A stretch of 45,192 bases of DNA. Source: Heyndrickxia sporothermodurans. GTDB taxonomy: Bacteria > Bacillota > Bacilli > Bacillales > Bacillaceae_C. The stretch is from NCBI GenBank assembly GCA_018333075.1, contig BORH01000030.1, positions 1 to 45,192 of the forward strand. Reading direction: 5' to 3'. Both the position numbers and the translations under genes were made by a program. The notes beneath the pieces are model-generated. The model had not been told where the DNA came from and searched no databases. It saw only the letters and a list, made by a program, of their open reading frames with translations. Shown piece by piece: positions 1 through 9,328 of this stretch. How positions within the stretch are numbered: position 1 is the stretch's first letter; each line of letters starts with the position of its first letter.

Positions 1-259
1 CCTTCATGTAGCCTTGTCTCTAATACTCATTCTATATATCCGTCATTGTTCTTACATGTGGATTTGAAATCCTGCGAATAAGCGAGTATTTAAGAGGAAA
101 TTGAATTAAACTGAGGGAGTTTAAGTGCAAGTTTTCACAATCTTTTTAACATTTAATATAATCTAATCCCTTAATGTGTAGGGCCATGTCAAAAAGGCGG
201 TTTCTGTTTGTAGTATAGCTAATACTTAAAATAATTTTCCTTTTAATGAAATGGTGATT

Positions 260-775
260 TTATCGATTTTTATACCAATGAAGTGCCTTTTTTTCTAGTT
301 CTTTAACAAACTTATCCTTGCCATCCATATAAGCTTCAATATCGTTAGGAAATTCCCAAGCAAGATTTTCTTTTAAATCCCCATATAGTTTTGCCTCTTT
401 AGGATGTTTTCGAAGATAGTCTCTTACTGCTAAATACCGGTCAACTTCTTCGTCGTTATCAAACTGAAATATATGTACGTGATGGGTTCTATTTTCCCCA
501 CCTTTTCGGAAATATCTTCTTTCTTTAATACCATACTCCCCTAAAGGCTCGTACCCAAGAGCCATCATCTCATGATTAAACGAATCAATTTTTTCAATAT
601 CCTTCACCAGAGGCATAATATCAATAATCGGCTTAGCTTTTATTCCAGGAACAGAAGTACTACCAAAATGATGAACTTCGACTATTTCACTACCGAAAAC
701 CTCTTTTAACTTTTTAGCTTCATCTTTAAAATTCTCAATCCACTGTTCATTATAATCAGTAACAATTACATTCAT
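260..775 (-). CDS. GrpB family protein (UPF0157)
   Basis: A 171-residue protein of the GrpB/UPF0157 family, which belongs to the nucleotidyltransferase superfamily. The pattern HHFGSTSVPGIKAKPIIDI (residues about 35-53) is the family signature, with the G-S and D-x-D-like positions of the nucleotidyltransferase fold. HVHIFQ near the middle is also typical. The family is sometimes fused to dephospho-CoA kinase, but its reaction is not established, so no function is claimed. The ATG start follows GGAGGTC on the minus strand. The gene stands alone. Downstream of its stop (positions 1-259) there is no recognisable gene. The family call is firm and the role is unknown. Confidence 0.9.
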   Translation of the reverse strand: MNVIVTDYNEQWIENFKDEAKKLKEVFGSEIVEVHHFGSTSVPGIKAKPIIDIMPLVKDIEKIDSFNHEMMALGYEPLGEYGIKERRYFRKGGENRTHHVHIFQFDNDEEVDRYLAVRDYLRKHPKEAKLYGDLKENLAWEFPNDIEAYMDGKDKFVKELEKKALHWYKNR

Positions 776-1242
776 AAAGCGCTTGACCTCCGTTCTTAAA
801 ATTAGATATTAGATTATTTCTTTTTTATAAAACTACAACTATTATAAAGCTATTCTAAGGTGTGAAGCATACTGAATGAAATGATAATGATGGAAATATA
901 AAAATAAAACGAAGTTGAGCAAAACTTAATTAACCCAAAGAAAGAGGAAATAATTATATTTACGAAATTGGTGATCTTAAGTCAAAAAAAATCCAGCATT
1001 TTGCTGGATTAATGGAATATAGGGGGAATTTTATCCTTAACTTCATAATAAACACTTCAACACATTAAAGCATGAGCAATATGTCCTTTTAATATATCGT
1101 TCACTTGAACTAATTATATAATAAAATTTCTTGAATCGCCCTCGAAATTCATCCATATTATGGTAATGTATAGTAAATACTAACGATATTATTTTCTTTG
1201 AATCGTTTTTGTAAAGCTTCAATTGGAAATATCCTAAAGAAA
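776..1242. other. Gene-poor stretch between grpB-like gene and clpP
   Basis: This AT-rich stretch holds the grpB-like gene's upstream region and one hairpin at 989-1010. A minus-strand reading of about 1043-1228 shows short protein-like fragments broken by stops (for example IFPIEALQKRFKENN). That could be a decayed gene or chance, and I cannot assign it. Confidence 0.4.
989..1010 (-). terminator. Hairpin with T-tract, minus strand
   Basis: AATCCAGCA and TGCTGGATT form a 9-bp stem around a TTTT loop. Read on the minus strand it is followed by eight T residues. No certain gene ends just upstream of it, so it may back up the clpP terminator or mark a lost gene. Confidence 0.55.
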
Positions 1243-1274
1243 AAAACAAGAGTGCACATATGCACTCTTGTTTT
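1243..1274 (-). terminator. clpP terminator
   Basis: A perfect 14-bp stem (AAAACAAGAGTGCA / TGCACTCTTGTTTT) with a CATA loop lies just after the clpP stop. It is flanked by A and T runs, so it can act as an intrinsic terminator on the minus strand. Confidence 0.85.
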
Positions 1275-1276
1275 TA

Positions 1277-1858
1277 TTATCTTTTACTTATGATTTTATC
1301 AACAATCCCATATTCCTTTGCTTCTTCAGCGGTCATAAAATAATCTCTTTCTGTATCATGAGCAACCTTTTCGACAGTTTGACCTGTACGTTCAGCAATC
1401 ATTTTATTTATATGATCCTTAAGCTTCAAAATCCGCCGAGCAGAAATATCCATATCTGTTGCTTGGCCCCGAACCCCGCCTAGAGGTTGATGAATCATGA
1501 TTTCACTATTTGGCAGTGCAAAGCGTTTTCCTTTTGTACCAGCAAGAAGCAACATGGCTCCAAATGAAGCAGCGAGACCTATGCAAATTGTCTGCACATC
1601 AGGCTTTATTAATTGCATGGTGTCTAATATAGCAAAACCTGCTGAGGTTGATCCACCTGGACTATTAATATAAATAGAGATATCCTTTTCTGGATTATCC
1701 GCCTCTAAAAAGAGCATTTGTGCAACAACACTGTTTGCTATATGATCATTAATCTCATCACCAATCATAATAATACGATCCTTTAATAGTCTTGAATAAA
1801 TGTCATACGATCTCTCTCCACGTGAAGATTGCTCAATAACATAAGGGATAGTGCTCAA
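1277..1858 (-). CDS. clpP: ATP-dependent Clp protease proteolytic subunit (paralogue)
   Basis: ClpP is the serine peptidase chamber that works with Clp AAA+ unfoldases in cytoplasmic proteolysis. I place the start at TTG 1858, because AAGGAGGA (1866-1873) sits 8 bases upstream. The product is then 193 residues, the normal family length, starting [11 protein letters not shown] longer ATG start at 1909 would overlap the sigma gene and lacks such a site. With this start the triad falls at Ser98 (GLAASFG), His123 (MIHQPLGG) and Asp172 (DTERDYF), the usual family numbering. The RBS begins one base after the upstream sigma-factor stop, so the two genes are very likely translated from one transcript. 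Pairing with a sigma factor suggests an accessory ClpP rather than the housekeeping copy; that is inference. Confidence 0.93.
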   Translation of the reverse strand: MSTIPYVIEQSSRGERSYDIYSRLLKDRIIMIGDEINDHIANSVVAQMLFLEADNPEKDISIYINSPGGSTSAGFAILDTMQLIKPDVQTICIGLAASFGAMLLLAGTKGKRFALPNSEIMIHQPLGGVRGQATDMDISARRILKLKDHINKMIAERTGQTVEKVAHDTERDYFMTAEEAKEYGIVDKIISKR

Positions 1859-1874
1859 TTTAAAGTCCTCCTTA

Positions 1875-2567
1875 TTATGCTGCTTGTAAGTGGAGGCTAT
1901 TGACATCAAAACGAGAAGATGGAGAAATATTGGATTTTTTGGTTCTCTTTTCGTGATATAGCTTAATTAAAATCATTGGATTTTCATTCCGTATTGAATC
2001 GATTAAGATCCTAGTTAAATGTTGAATCTCCTTATCTTTTTCAATAACTAATCGTTCATCAACTGGTTGTTCCTTATTTACTATAGATTTAATACGATTA
2101 CGCGTTCTAAATAATGACGCTTTTATAGACCCTTCTGACATTGATAATTGTTCCGATATATCTACTAAACTGTAGTCAAAAACATCCTTTAAAATAAAAA
2201 TTATTATCTGATTTATGTTTAAAGTTTGACCAAGCTTTTCAACAATTGAATACAGTTCAGGAATACGTTTCATCGGTTCATACGAAGGTTCATCATTCAT
2301 GTATCCATTTTCCTTTGAATTTTTTCTTAATTGATCAATCCATTGATTATATGCGATTCTATACATTAAAGCTAATGTAATCTTATTATTAGATGAACCT
2401 TCATTATTTGTATAAGATTTAAATATTTTTGCAATCGTTTCTTGAGCTAAGTCTTCCCCATCCCAATTACTTTTCGTAATGACACGACAATACCTCTTTA
2501 AAGCAGGATACCAATTTATTAATTTTGATTGATTGTTTAGCGATTCATTACCAAGCTTGGTTTTCAA
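1875..2567 (-). CDS. Sigma-70 family RNA polymerase sigma factor
   Basis: A protein of about 230 residues with the ECF-like two-domain layout. Region 2 is marked by [18 protein letters not shown] (near residue 40). Region 4 is marked by [20 protein letters not shown] and a following basic helix (residues about 130-165). A tail of some 60 residues follows region 4, longer than in minimal ECF factors. The start is probably TTG 2567, with GGAG at 2577-2580 nine bases upstream; GTG 2576 is too close to that site. No anti-sigma gene is visible beside it, but clpP follows directly. Linked regulation of proteolysis and transcription is plausible but inferred. The target promoter is unknown. Confidence 0.85.
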   Translation of the reverse strand: MKTKLGNESLNNQSKLINWYPALKRYCRVITKSNWDGEDLAQETIAKIFKSYTNNEGSSNNKITLALMYRIAYNQWIDQLRKNSKENGYMNDEPSYEPMKRIPELYSIVEKLGQTLNINQIIIFILKDVFDYSLVDISEQLSMSEGSIKASLFRTRNRIKSIVNKEQPVDERLVIEKDKEIQHLTRILIDSIRNENPMILIKLYHEKRTKKSNISPSSRFDVNSLHLQAA

Positions 2568-2576
2568 AGTGATCAC

Positions 2577-3082
2577 TCCTTTTGAACCTCTATATAATTA
2601 ACGGATAGGAATTAAAAAAAGTTACGGGTTAAAAAAATATAATCTAAATTTTTTTGAATGAATTCATTATACCAATAAATACTATTAGTAATCATTATAT
2701 TATCTTACTACAATACTCGAATAAGAATCATAACTTATTCACCAAAAGACATTTTGTTTCCTCGAGGAAAATTTTTAAACAAAAAAAGATATTTTTTTAA
2801 CATAGATGCTTCCTTTTTTACAACTCATTTAATAATACATTTTGAAAACGTTAATTATTTTGCTTACCTTCTATTTGCTTTAGGTTAATCAAGTTATTTT
2901 TTAAAATCTTCGCGGTTTCCTCTTTTGATAATATCCCCATTTTTTCACAAAAAACTGTGTAAAATATAAATTTTCTCATTATATCGTACCTCCTTATCAT
3001 TATCTCATAAGTAGCTTTTTCAAATTATATGCATTGGATTAAAAAAGTTTCATTAAGTAAAAAAACAAAAATTCTTTCTTCA
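2577..3082. other. Long intergenic region containing one small ORF
   Basis: About 500 very AT-rich bases lie between the sigma factor and the broken vanW-like gene. The only supported content is the 42-codon ORF at 2851-2979. No RNA gene, repeat or clear terminator was seen. Confidence 0.6.
2851..2979 (-). CDS. Small 42-aa protein, unknown
   Basis: A short reading frame (MRKFIFYTVFCEKMGILSKE..., ending GKQNN) sits behind a perfect AAGGAGG (2989-2995) with a 9-base spacer to ATG 2979. This is the best reason to think it is translated. The peptide has a hydrophobic N-terminus and a charged, probably helical C-terminal half. I recognise no family. It lies about 280 bases upstream of the sigma factor on the same strand, so it could be co-transcribed with sigma-clpP, but no promoter could be assigned. 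Confidence 0.5.
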   Translation of the reverse strand: MRKFIFYTVFCEKMGILSKEETAKILKNNLINLKQIEGKQNN

Positions 3083-3911
3083 TTAATTAGGTTCTTTGCT
3101 CATCTCAATTAAAGGCTCATACATCATGATTGCCTGATTTTCTGTAATAAATTCATCATCAATTAATTGGTGACTTTTGTTAAAAACTTTACGATAAATG
3201 CTATTATGACGAATATAACCACCCCAATAGGCAGGTGTAATAAAATGATTTTTCTCATATACGTAATAGGAATGCAATTGTGGACTTGTACATCTCCATT
3301 CACCAACTAAGTTAGTATCGGTTAAATATAGATGTAACTGAAATTCGTCTTTTGTATTATTCGTTATTTGTAAATCCAAATAATTAAAAGCACAAGTTGC
3401 TCCACTTCCAAAAGGCTGTGTTCGATTAGTATCTGGAAATACATCATAACTGTGCCGATACCTTTCAGTAATGATTAATGGTGTATGTAATGTAGACCAA
3501 TAAATTAAATTAGATAATTGGCATAAGCCCCCGCCAATCCCCTTTTTATATTTTCCATAAAATAGAACCATCCCTTCTACATAACCTTTTCTCTTGGATG
3601 GCTTTCCTATTAACTTCCAATAAGAAAATGTTTCACCGGGCTTATGATAATTCCATTTAAATGTTGGACCGCTATTTTTAAATTTTTTATTTTGTTCTCC
3701 TGATACCACATATCGACTCCTTGTAATTTTCGGAATAGAATCGACTGATGTTTAAAAATGATATACTGTAGCAACGTCTCTTTTTTTTTTCATTCGCATA
3801 CTTTTTTTTATCGAAATTCCACTCAAAATACCTTTTCAAAGTATAAAATAATTTTCCAATTGTTATTCTTAAATGTGTTCTGCGTATTGGACGAAGAGTT
3901 ACATTATTCAT
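3083..3911 (-). pseudogene. VanW family protein, broken by two frameshifts
   Basis: VanW-family proteins are cell-envelope-associated proteins of unclear biochemical role, first seen in vancomycin-resistance clusters. Three frames must be joined to read the whole protein. The N-terminus MNNVTLRPIRRTHLRITIGK runs from 3911 to a run of ten A (plus-strand T run 3781-3790). The second frame continues ETLLQYIIFKHQSILFRKLQ... to ISP. Near 3637-3641 (CCCGG on the minus strand) the reading moves to the third frame, GETFSYWKLIGKPSKRKGYV, followed by GIGGGLCQLSN and SYDVFPD. One extra base at each site restores a 276-residue protein, close to the normal family length. The apparent ATG-like start at 3709 is therefore an artefact of the second shift. 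Either the gene is a recent pseudogene or the sequence has two indel errors. Confidence 0.85.
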
Positions 3912-4148
3912 AACAACGCTCTCTTTTTATGAAAATTCACAAATATCATAATTTATTATACAATATTTAGGCATATAATGAATCCTGTAAATAAAATTTT
4001 TTCATAGTTATTATGTGCACCTATTACATTTATCTCGCATAATCTGTATCATAACAGAATATACAATTTACAACTGTACTATATAAGTGTTAAAATATAT
4101 AAAATGTTTCTAAATTTTTAAACTAATTAAAATTCAGGAGGGATTTAC

Positions 4149-4286
4149 ATGTTGCAAAATCCAGTTGAGTTTTTTCTTAACCTTTCTAAAAAGAAGATAT
4201 GCCCAGAATGCGGTGAATACATTGATGAACAGGCAGAATCATATATTTTAGAATGTGACCGTTGCCTAGCAAATAAAGCAGAATAG
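4149..4286 (+). CDS. yhfH: YhfH family small zinc protein
   Basis: A 45-residue protein beginning MLQNPVEFFLNLS with two Cys pairs, CPEC and CDRC, that can bind one zinc ion. The length, the start and the two CxxC pairs match the YhfH family of small Bacillus proteins; its function is not known to me. AGGAGGG at 4136-4142 is correctly spaced from ATG 4149. It is monocistronic: the vanW-like remnant is divergent, and a terminator-like hairpin follows before the AlaX gene. Confidence 0.85.
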   Translation: MLQNPVEFFLNLSKKKICPECGEYIDEQAESYILECDRCLANKAE

Positions 4287-4337
4287 TCTAAGAAGCTAAT
4301 TAACAACAAGAATTTAAATAATTATTATTTTTCCGAG

Positions 4338-4377
4338 AAGAAGAGGACCTTTGAACCGTTCCCCCTTCTTCTTTTCT
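4338..4377 (+). terminator. Terminator after yhfH
   Basis: GAGAAGAAGAGG and CCCCTTCTTCTTTTC face each other across a loop of about 14 bases and are followed by a pyrimidine-rich tract. The stem is imperfect. Confidence 0.6.
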
Positions 4378-4438
4378 TTCTCTTTTAGCAAACAGTCATT
4401 ATAATAAAAGATAACTTTTATATGAAAGGACAGATCCA

Positions 4439-5623
4439 ATGTCTATAAAACTTTACTATACTTCTCCCAACATTTTTGAATGGAAAACAAAAATAACCAA
4501 TAAATACGAAGAAAAAAATCGACTAATCGTCACTCTTGAACAAACAAACTTTTATCCAGAAGGCGGAGGACAGCCTTTTGATTTTGGTACAATTGATGGA
4601 ATTAATATTATAGAAGTATTTGAAAAAAATAATGAAGTTTTTCATGTGTTAAATGAAATGCCGCAACAATCTGAAGTAACTTGTAAAGTAGAGAAAAACA
4701 GGAGAATCGAACACTCACAGCATCATACTGGTCAGCACCTATTATCTGCAGTGTGCTTAGAGCTATTTAATATACCAACAGTTAGTTTCCATCTAGGACG
4801 TGAAGTGGTTACGATTGACTTAGACATTCCAGATCTCTCAGAAGAAAAACTATTTCTAATTGAGAATCGTGTAAATGAATACATTTATGAAAACAAAAAT
4901 ATTCACACCTATTTCGCCACTAAACAGCAATTGTCAAAGATTCCATTAACCAAAGTTCCTGATATATCTGGTGATATTCGTATAGTTGAAATTGAAGGAA
5001 TTGATTATTCGGCTTGCTGTGGTACCCATGTATCCCAAACTGGTGAAATTGGCTTATTAAAGATATTAAAAGCAGAAAAGCATCGTGGTAAAACAAGAGT
5101 TTATTTCAAATGTGGGTTGAGAGCTATAAAAGATTATCATGAGAAGCATCAAATCTTAACTGAAATTACAAAAAAATTCTCCTCTCCAATAGACTTGGTT
5201 TTACAAAAAATAATTAAATTAGAATCTGATCAAAAATTGACAGAAAAGAAATTAGAAAATGCTCTTTCGGAAAATGCAAAACTAATAGCTTCTGAAATAC
5301 TTTTGTCCTCTAAAAAAGGAGTAATTATTGAAAGTTTTGAGGAAAAGTCTATAAAAGAAATACAGTTAATTGCATTAGAGTTAAGTAAGAAAACGAACAC
5401 CTTAATTATCCTTGTATCCCTTCAAGAAAACAAACTAGTTATGATACATAATGGATTAACTGATTTTCATTGTGGAAAATGGTTGAACGACCATTTGAAG
5501 AAGTTTCATGGAAAAGGTGGAGGGGATGCTAATAAAGCTCAAGCAATATTTAATCATGCTGATGACTTAAATAAATTTGTTAAATATACGGAAGAATATA
5601 TAAATGGATTAACAACAGTCTAA
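4439..5623 (+). CDS. Alanyl-tRNA editing protein, AlaX-L type (DHHA1 domain)
   Basis: A free-standing trans-editing protein that resembles the editing and C-terminal parts of alanyl-tRNA synthetase; the family hydrolyses mischarged Ser- or Gly-tRNA(Ala). Zinc and catalytic motifs are visible: H96-TGQ-H100 and C193-CGT-H197. The N-terminal YPEGGGQPFDFG (residues 39-50) is the AlaRS-like beta-barrel motif. A helical stretch at about 250-290 leads to a DHHA1 domain with the glycine-rich GKGGGDANKAQ near residue 360. With 394 residues it is the long AlaX type. AAAGGA precedes the ATG, and a strong hairpin follows the stop. No aminoacyl-tRNA synthetase lies beside it. Confidence 0.92.
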   Translation: MSIKLYYTSPNIFEWKTKITNKYEEKNRLIVTLEQTNFYPEGGGQPFDFGTIDGINIIEVFEKNNEVFHVLNEMPQQSEVTCKVEKNRRIEHSQHHTGQHLLSAVCLELFNIPTVSFHLGREVVTIDLDIPDLSEEKLFLIENRVNEYIYENKNIHTYFATKQQLSKIPLTKVPDISGDIRIVEIEGIDYSACCGTHVSQTGEIGLLKILKAEKHRGKTRVYFKCGLRAIKDYHEKHQILTEITKKFSSPIDLVLQKIIKLESDQKLTEKKLENALSENAKLIASEILLSSKKGVIIESFEEKSIKEIQLIALELSKKTNTLIILVSLQENKLVMIHNGLTDFHCGKWLNDHLKKFHGKGGGDANKAQAIFNHADDLNKFVKYTEEYINGLTTV

Positions 5624-5645
5624 ACTATATATTTGCTTAAAAGTA

Positions 5646-5671
5646 GGAACGATTACATAAATAATCGTTCC
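5646..5671 (+). terminator. Terminator after alaX-like gene
   Basis: GGAACGATTA and TAATCGTTCC form a perfect 10-bp stem with a 6-base loop, followed by TTCCTATTT. It lies between two convergent genes and may serve both. Confidence 0.75.
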
Positions 5672-5710
5672 TTCCTATTTATCAAAATTTATTAAGTAAA
5701 ATAAGTTATT

Positions 5711-7903
5711 TTAAGTAGATGTAGATATTGGGATGGAAATGAACTGTATGTTATTTGTTTCTTGATTCCATTTCAAATACCCATCAAAAGAGCTTTCTCC
5801 TTTTTGAAAGCCTTTAATGATATCTGTTTTATTTTCCTTTAACAGCTTTGACATATTTTTTTGCGATACTGTTTTCCCTAATATCTTTTTAGAAATCGTA
5901 AAATCACATTTCGTCTTTTGATAATTCGTACATCCATAAAATTTCCCTTTATCAATTACACTACCTTCACATTTTTTACAATGACCAAGCTTTTTTTTAG
6001 AACTATTTCCTTTCTTATTTTTACTCGTTAGCATCGATAATTCTTCTAATAGTTCACCTGAAAAAAGCCAGTTCTTTTCTGCTTCTCTAGCATCCTCAAT
6101 CAGTTTAATGGATAGTTTCTTTGCTTGTTCTAAAAAAATATTAGGGGAAGCCTTTCCCTCTCCTATTTCGTGAAGCCTTTGCTCCCACTTAGCTGTCATT
6201 TCAGGAGAAGCTAAAATACTTGAGCCAACACTTTCTATCAATAATACTCCTTTTTTCGTCGGATACACGATATTTTTTTTTACTTCAATATATTTACGAT
6301 CCTTTAATACAGTAATAATTCCAGCTCTTGTTGCTTCAGTTCCTAAGCCTTCTGTTTTTCTTAATATACTTTGCATCTCAGAGTCTTCTATGAACTTTCC
6401 AGCCGTTTTCATTAGTGTAATTAATTGTCCTTCAGTATATCGCTTGGGTGGCTGAGTTTTACCTTCCTTTACCGTTGTTTTTTTCACAGTTCCATCTTCG
6501 TTAATCTGTAATACTGGTAAAACTTGTTCATCCTCATCATTTTTATCTTTTACTGAATTAATAACCTGCTTCCATCCCTCTTGGATTAATTGTTTCCCTT
6601 TGGATATAAACTTAGCTCTTCCGTCTACAATCGTATGAATGGTAGTGTAATCAAAAATACTTTTATCATAATGTGCAGCAATTAGTCTTCGTACGATTAA
6701 ATCATAGATAAGCTGTTCATCCTTCTCTAAAGAAGACGGATTAGCTACCTGTTCAGTTGGTATGATTGCATAGTGATCAGTAACTTTTTTTTCATTAACA
6801 TATCTTTTATTATTCACGATTGATGGTATAGGAAGAGGAAAATATTCCTTATACTGTGATAATTGTTTCAACTTATTTAGTGTTTCTGAAAACATCGCCG
6901 CTTCTTCATTTGTCACAAAGCTAGAATCAGATCTAGGATAAGATATTATCCCCCTTACATATAGCTTTTGGGCAATATCTAATGTTTTCTTAGGAGAAAA
7001 TTTGAAACGTTGATTAGCTGTTGCCTGCAGAGAAGATAGATTAAATAAAAGTGGTGGTTGAAACTCTTTTCTTTCTTTTTCAATCTCCTCAATTCGGGCT
7101 GGTTTTCCCTCGCAAAATTGTGCAATTGCAAGTGCTTTTCTATGCTCCATTATCCTTGATTCTTGATCTTGATGCCATTTCCCTTCGTATTTTTTATCCT
7201 TTATTTGAAAGATAGCCTTAACTTCCCAAAAGGGTTCACTTTTAAAGTCTTCAATTTCCTTTTCTCTTTTCACAATTAATGCGAGAGTTGGAGTTTGTAC
7301 TCGACCTGTTGAAAATACATCGCGTACTCCTTTATTCTGAAGTAATAATGAATAGATTCGCGATGCATTCATCCCAATTAACCAATCTGCACAAGCGCGA
7401 CTCATCGCTTCATAATAGATAGAACGTGTACTCTCTTCAGTTAAAAGATTTTGAAACCCTTTTAATACAGCTTTTTCAGTCAATGAAGATATCCATAATC
7501 TTTTCAAAGGCTTTCGATTTTGACATTGTTTTAAAATAATTCGAACAATGGCTTCACCTTCACGCTCAGCGTCACCTGCCATAATTACTTCATTAATTTC
7601 GCTTAGATTGAGTAGTTCCTTTATCACTTTAAACTGATTCCACTTGTCCTTCTTTACTTTATATTGAAAAGTATGAGGAAGTATCGGAAGCGTATCAAGT
7701 GACCAACGTTTCCATTTAATATCATATTCTTCGGGGGGAATTAGTTCGCATAAATGACCTACTGCCCAAGATAAATAAGCTCCTTGGGGAAAAATATGAT
7801 TGGCTGAAATTTTAATATAACCTTTCATTTTCTTATGTGGAAAGGGAGCAGCAAGTTTTGCTCCTTGATCGGGTTTCTCCGCTATAATTAATGGAATAGA
7901 CAT
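5711..7903 (-). CDS. topB: DNA topoisomerase III (first copy)
   Basis: A type IA topoisomerase that cuts and passes single strands to unlink DNA. The Toprim motif IIAEKPDQGAKL is at the N-terminus and the acidic AGDAEREGE lies near residue 110. The active-site tyrosine is in GIISYPRSDSSF (near 322), and STGRVQTPTLALI and EGLGTEATRAGII are also conserved. The C-terminal part has one zinc-ribbon-like pattern (CKKC...GCTNYQKTKC) and then a tail. I prefer ATG 7903 (730 residues); a TTG at 7912 is possible, and neither has an ideal RBS. It is 40% or so shorter of zinc modules than the second copy at 23614, and the two differ in many motif-flanking residues, so they are not a recent duplication. 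Confidence 0.93.
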   Translation of the reverse strand: MSIPLIIAEKPDQGAKLAAPFPHKKMKGYIKISANHIFPQGAYLSWAVGHLCELIPPEEYDIKWKRWSLDTLPILPHTFQYKVKKDKWNQFKVIKELLNLSEINEVIMAGDAEREGEAIVRIILKQCQNRKPLKRLWISSLTEKAVLKGFQNLLTEESTRSIYYEAMSRACADWLIGMNASRIYSLLLQNKGVRDVFSTGRVQTPTLALIVKREKEIEDFKSEPFWEVKAIFQIKDKKYEGKWHQDQESRIMEHRKALAIAQFCEGKPARIEEIEKERKEFQPPLLFNLSSLQATANQRFKFSPKKTLDIAQKLYVRGIISYPRSDSSFVTNEEAAMFSETLNKLKQLSQYKEYFPLPIPSIVNNKRYVNEKKVTDHYAIIPTEQVANPSSLEKDEQLIYDLIVRRLIAAHYDKSIFDYTTIHTIVDGRAKFISKGKQLIQEGWKQVINSVKDKNDEDEQVLPVLQINEDGTVKKTTVKEGKTQPPKRYTEGQLITLMKTAGKFIEDSEMQSILRKTEGLGTEATRAGIITVLKDRKYIEVKKNIVYPTKKGVLLIESVGSSILASPEMTAKWEQRLHEIGEGKASPNIFLEQAKKLSIKLIEDAREAEKNWLFSGELLEELSMLTSKNKKGNSSKKKLGHCKKCEGSVIDKGKFYGCTNYQKTKCDFTISKKILGKTVSQKNMSKLLKENKTDIIKGFQKGESSFDGYLKWNQETNNIQFISIPISTST

Positions 7904-7912
7904 ATACCCCAA

Positions 7913-8338
7913 AGCCTTCTTTCTTATTGCTTAATTATTTTCTAATATTTTACTATATTCAACTATGTTTCGCTAATCTACTAGAAGCAAATAACTTACA
8001 ACTTTTTTTAAAATATAGTCTCCAGAATGTTGATTTTCCCCCTCTCCTGAGATCATCTCTCAAAAGAAGCCCAAATATTGACGGCATAACTATAAATTGC
8101 AATAAAAGTAAGTACATTCTACCCAGATATATTGAATACCCCTTCGTTCTTTACAAATAATTCTACACGTAATCATTTTGTAAAAAATATAATTATAGAA
8201 TAATATTTTTTAATACGATTTTTATCTTATCGTAACTTCTACCGGGTATATAGATGCTAAAATAATAAAAAAACCACAAAAAAGTATTTTAAAATAATGA
8301 TAAAGATATTTCAACAAAAGCATTTTTATGGAGGTGTT
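7913..8338. other. Intergenic region between divergent topB and acyltransferase
   Basis: About 425 AT-rich bases. A possible sigma-A promoter for the rightward gene is TTGTAA (8178-8183), 17 bases, TAATAT (8201-8206). A small hairpin TGAGA/TCTCA lies near 8048-8063. I saw no convincing gene or structured RNA. Confidence 0.4.
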
Positions 8339-8341
8339 ATG

Positions 8342-9328
8342 ATGTCTACGTCTTCCAAAAGAAATCTTTATTTTGACAATGCTAAGTTAATTCTTATTTT
8401 TTTAGTCGTATTTGGTCATGTGATCAGTCCGCTAAAGAACCATGATGATTTTCTTTTTACCTTGTACTCCGTTATTTTTCTCTTTCACATGCCTGCTTTT
8501 ATATTAATATCAGGTTATTTTGCAAAAGGATATAGAAAAAAAGGGTACTTTTTAAAATCAGTTAAAAAAATTTTGCTGCCTTATTTGATTTTCCAAGCAA
8601 TCTATTCCGTATTCTATTATTTCAATGGTGAGGAACCATCTCTTACTTTTGATTTTCTTCAGCCTCACTGGACTTTATGGTTTTTACTTAGTCTATTTTG
8701 CTGGAATGTACTTCTTTATGGATTTGCAAAATTAAGATGGCTAGGATTGATTATTGCTTTAATCATCGGTATTGGTATAGGCTATATTGAAGATATTGGA
8801 GGATATTTAAGCCTTTCAAGAACTTTTGTGTTTTTTCCTTATTTCTTATTAGGATACCTTATCGAAGCGAAGCATATCGCATGGATTAAAAATTTAAAAC
8901 ATTCCACAATTTTTGGGATTCTGATTTTAATGTCAACATTCCTTCTATTTAGTGTTTCTTTCCCTAAAGGAGCTGTTCCATGGCTATTAGGTTCCTCCTC
9001 CTATGCAGAAATGGGAAATGTAGAATGGATGGATTCCATTTATCGAATGATACAGTATTTCCTTACATTAGTTGTTATTATCGGTTTTCTTGCCATTGTT
9101 CCTTCCAAGGGATCTAAAATAACAGTAATTGGTCAACGTACTCTATATATCTATTTATTTCACGGATTTTTTATCAAACTAATTGAAACATTTGTCTCAG
9201 ATGACACACTCGAATCATTTTCACAAAACTATTTGCTACTCCTCATTTTTTCATTTGCACTTTGTCTAATTCTTGGAAGTTATTTAATAAAAAAATATAC
9301 ACGTCCATTAATTGAACTTAGACTTTGA
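8342..9328 (+). CDS. Acyltransferase family 3 membrane protein
   Basis: A polytopic membrane protein of the acyltransferase-3 (OafA/NodX) family, which transfers acyl groups onto extracellular or membrane-bound sugars and polymers. The family start is clear: a first helix containing DNAKLILIFLVVFGHVISPL, with the catalytic-type His in FGH, then LFHMPAFILISGYFAK. About ten hydrophobic segments follow, ending IKKYTRPLIE. GGAGG at 8330-8334 best fits ATG 8342 (7-base spacer), giving 328 residues; the overlapping ATG 8339 is possible. It stands alone, so the acceptor cannot be inferred. It resembles the Bacillus YfiQ type, but I am not sure of orthology. Confidence 0.88.
   Translation: MSTSSKRNLYFDNAKLILIFLVVFGHVISPLKNHDDFLFTLYSVIFLFHMPAFILISGYFAKGYRKKGYFLKSVKKILLPYLIFQAIYSVFYYFNGEEPSLTFDFLQPHWTLWFLLSLFCWNVLLYGFAKLRWLGLIIALIIGIGIGYIEDIGGYLSLSRTFVFFPYFLLGYLIEAKHIAWIKNLKHSTIFGILILMSTFLLFSVSFPKGAVPWLLGSSSYAEMGNVEWMDSIYRMIQYFLTLVVIIGFLAIVPSKGSKITVIGQRTLYIYLFHGFFIKLIETFVSDDTLESFSQNYLLLLIFSFALCLILGSYLIKKYTRPLIELRL

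Noticed and set aside
1-259. Possible partial gene at the left edge
   Set aside because: All frames are broken by stops within about 80 bases, and no protein motif is seen. GGGCCATGTCAAAAAGG near 181 vaguely recalls the GGGGCTGTCA elements but lacks a second arm.
1043-1249. 68-codon minus-strand reading frame between the clpP terminator and the hairpin at 989
   Set aside because: It starts at a TTG inside the terminator with no RBS, and composition is not protein-like. Kept only as a possible remnant.
2843-2856. cre-like TGAAAACGTTAATT
   Set aside because: Two mismatches in key positions, and it sits at the end of a small ORF rather than in a promoter.
7927-8160. 77-codon plus-strand frame in the topB/acyltransferase spacer
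   Set aside because: No RBS, no motif, AT-driven composition; likely chance.
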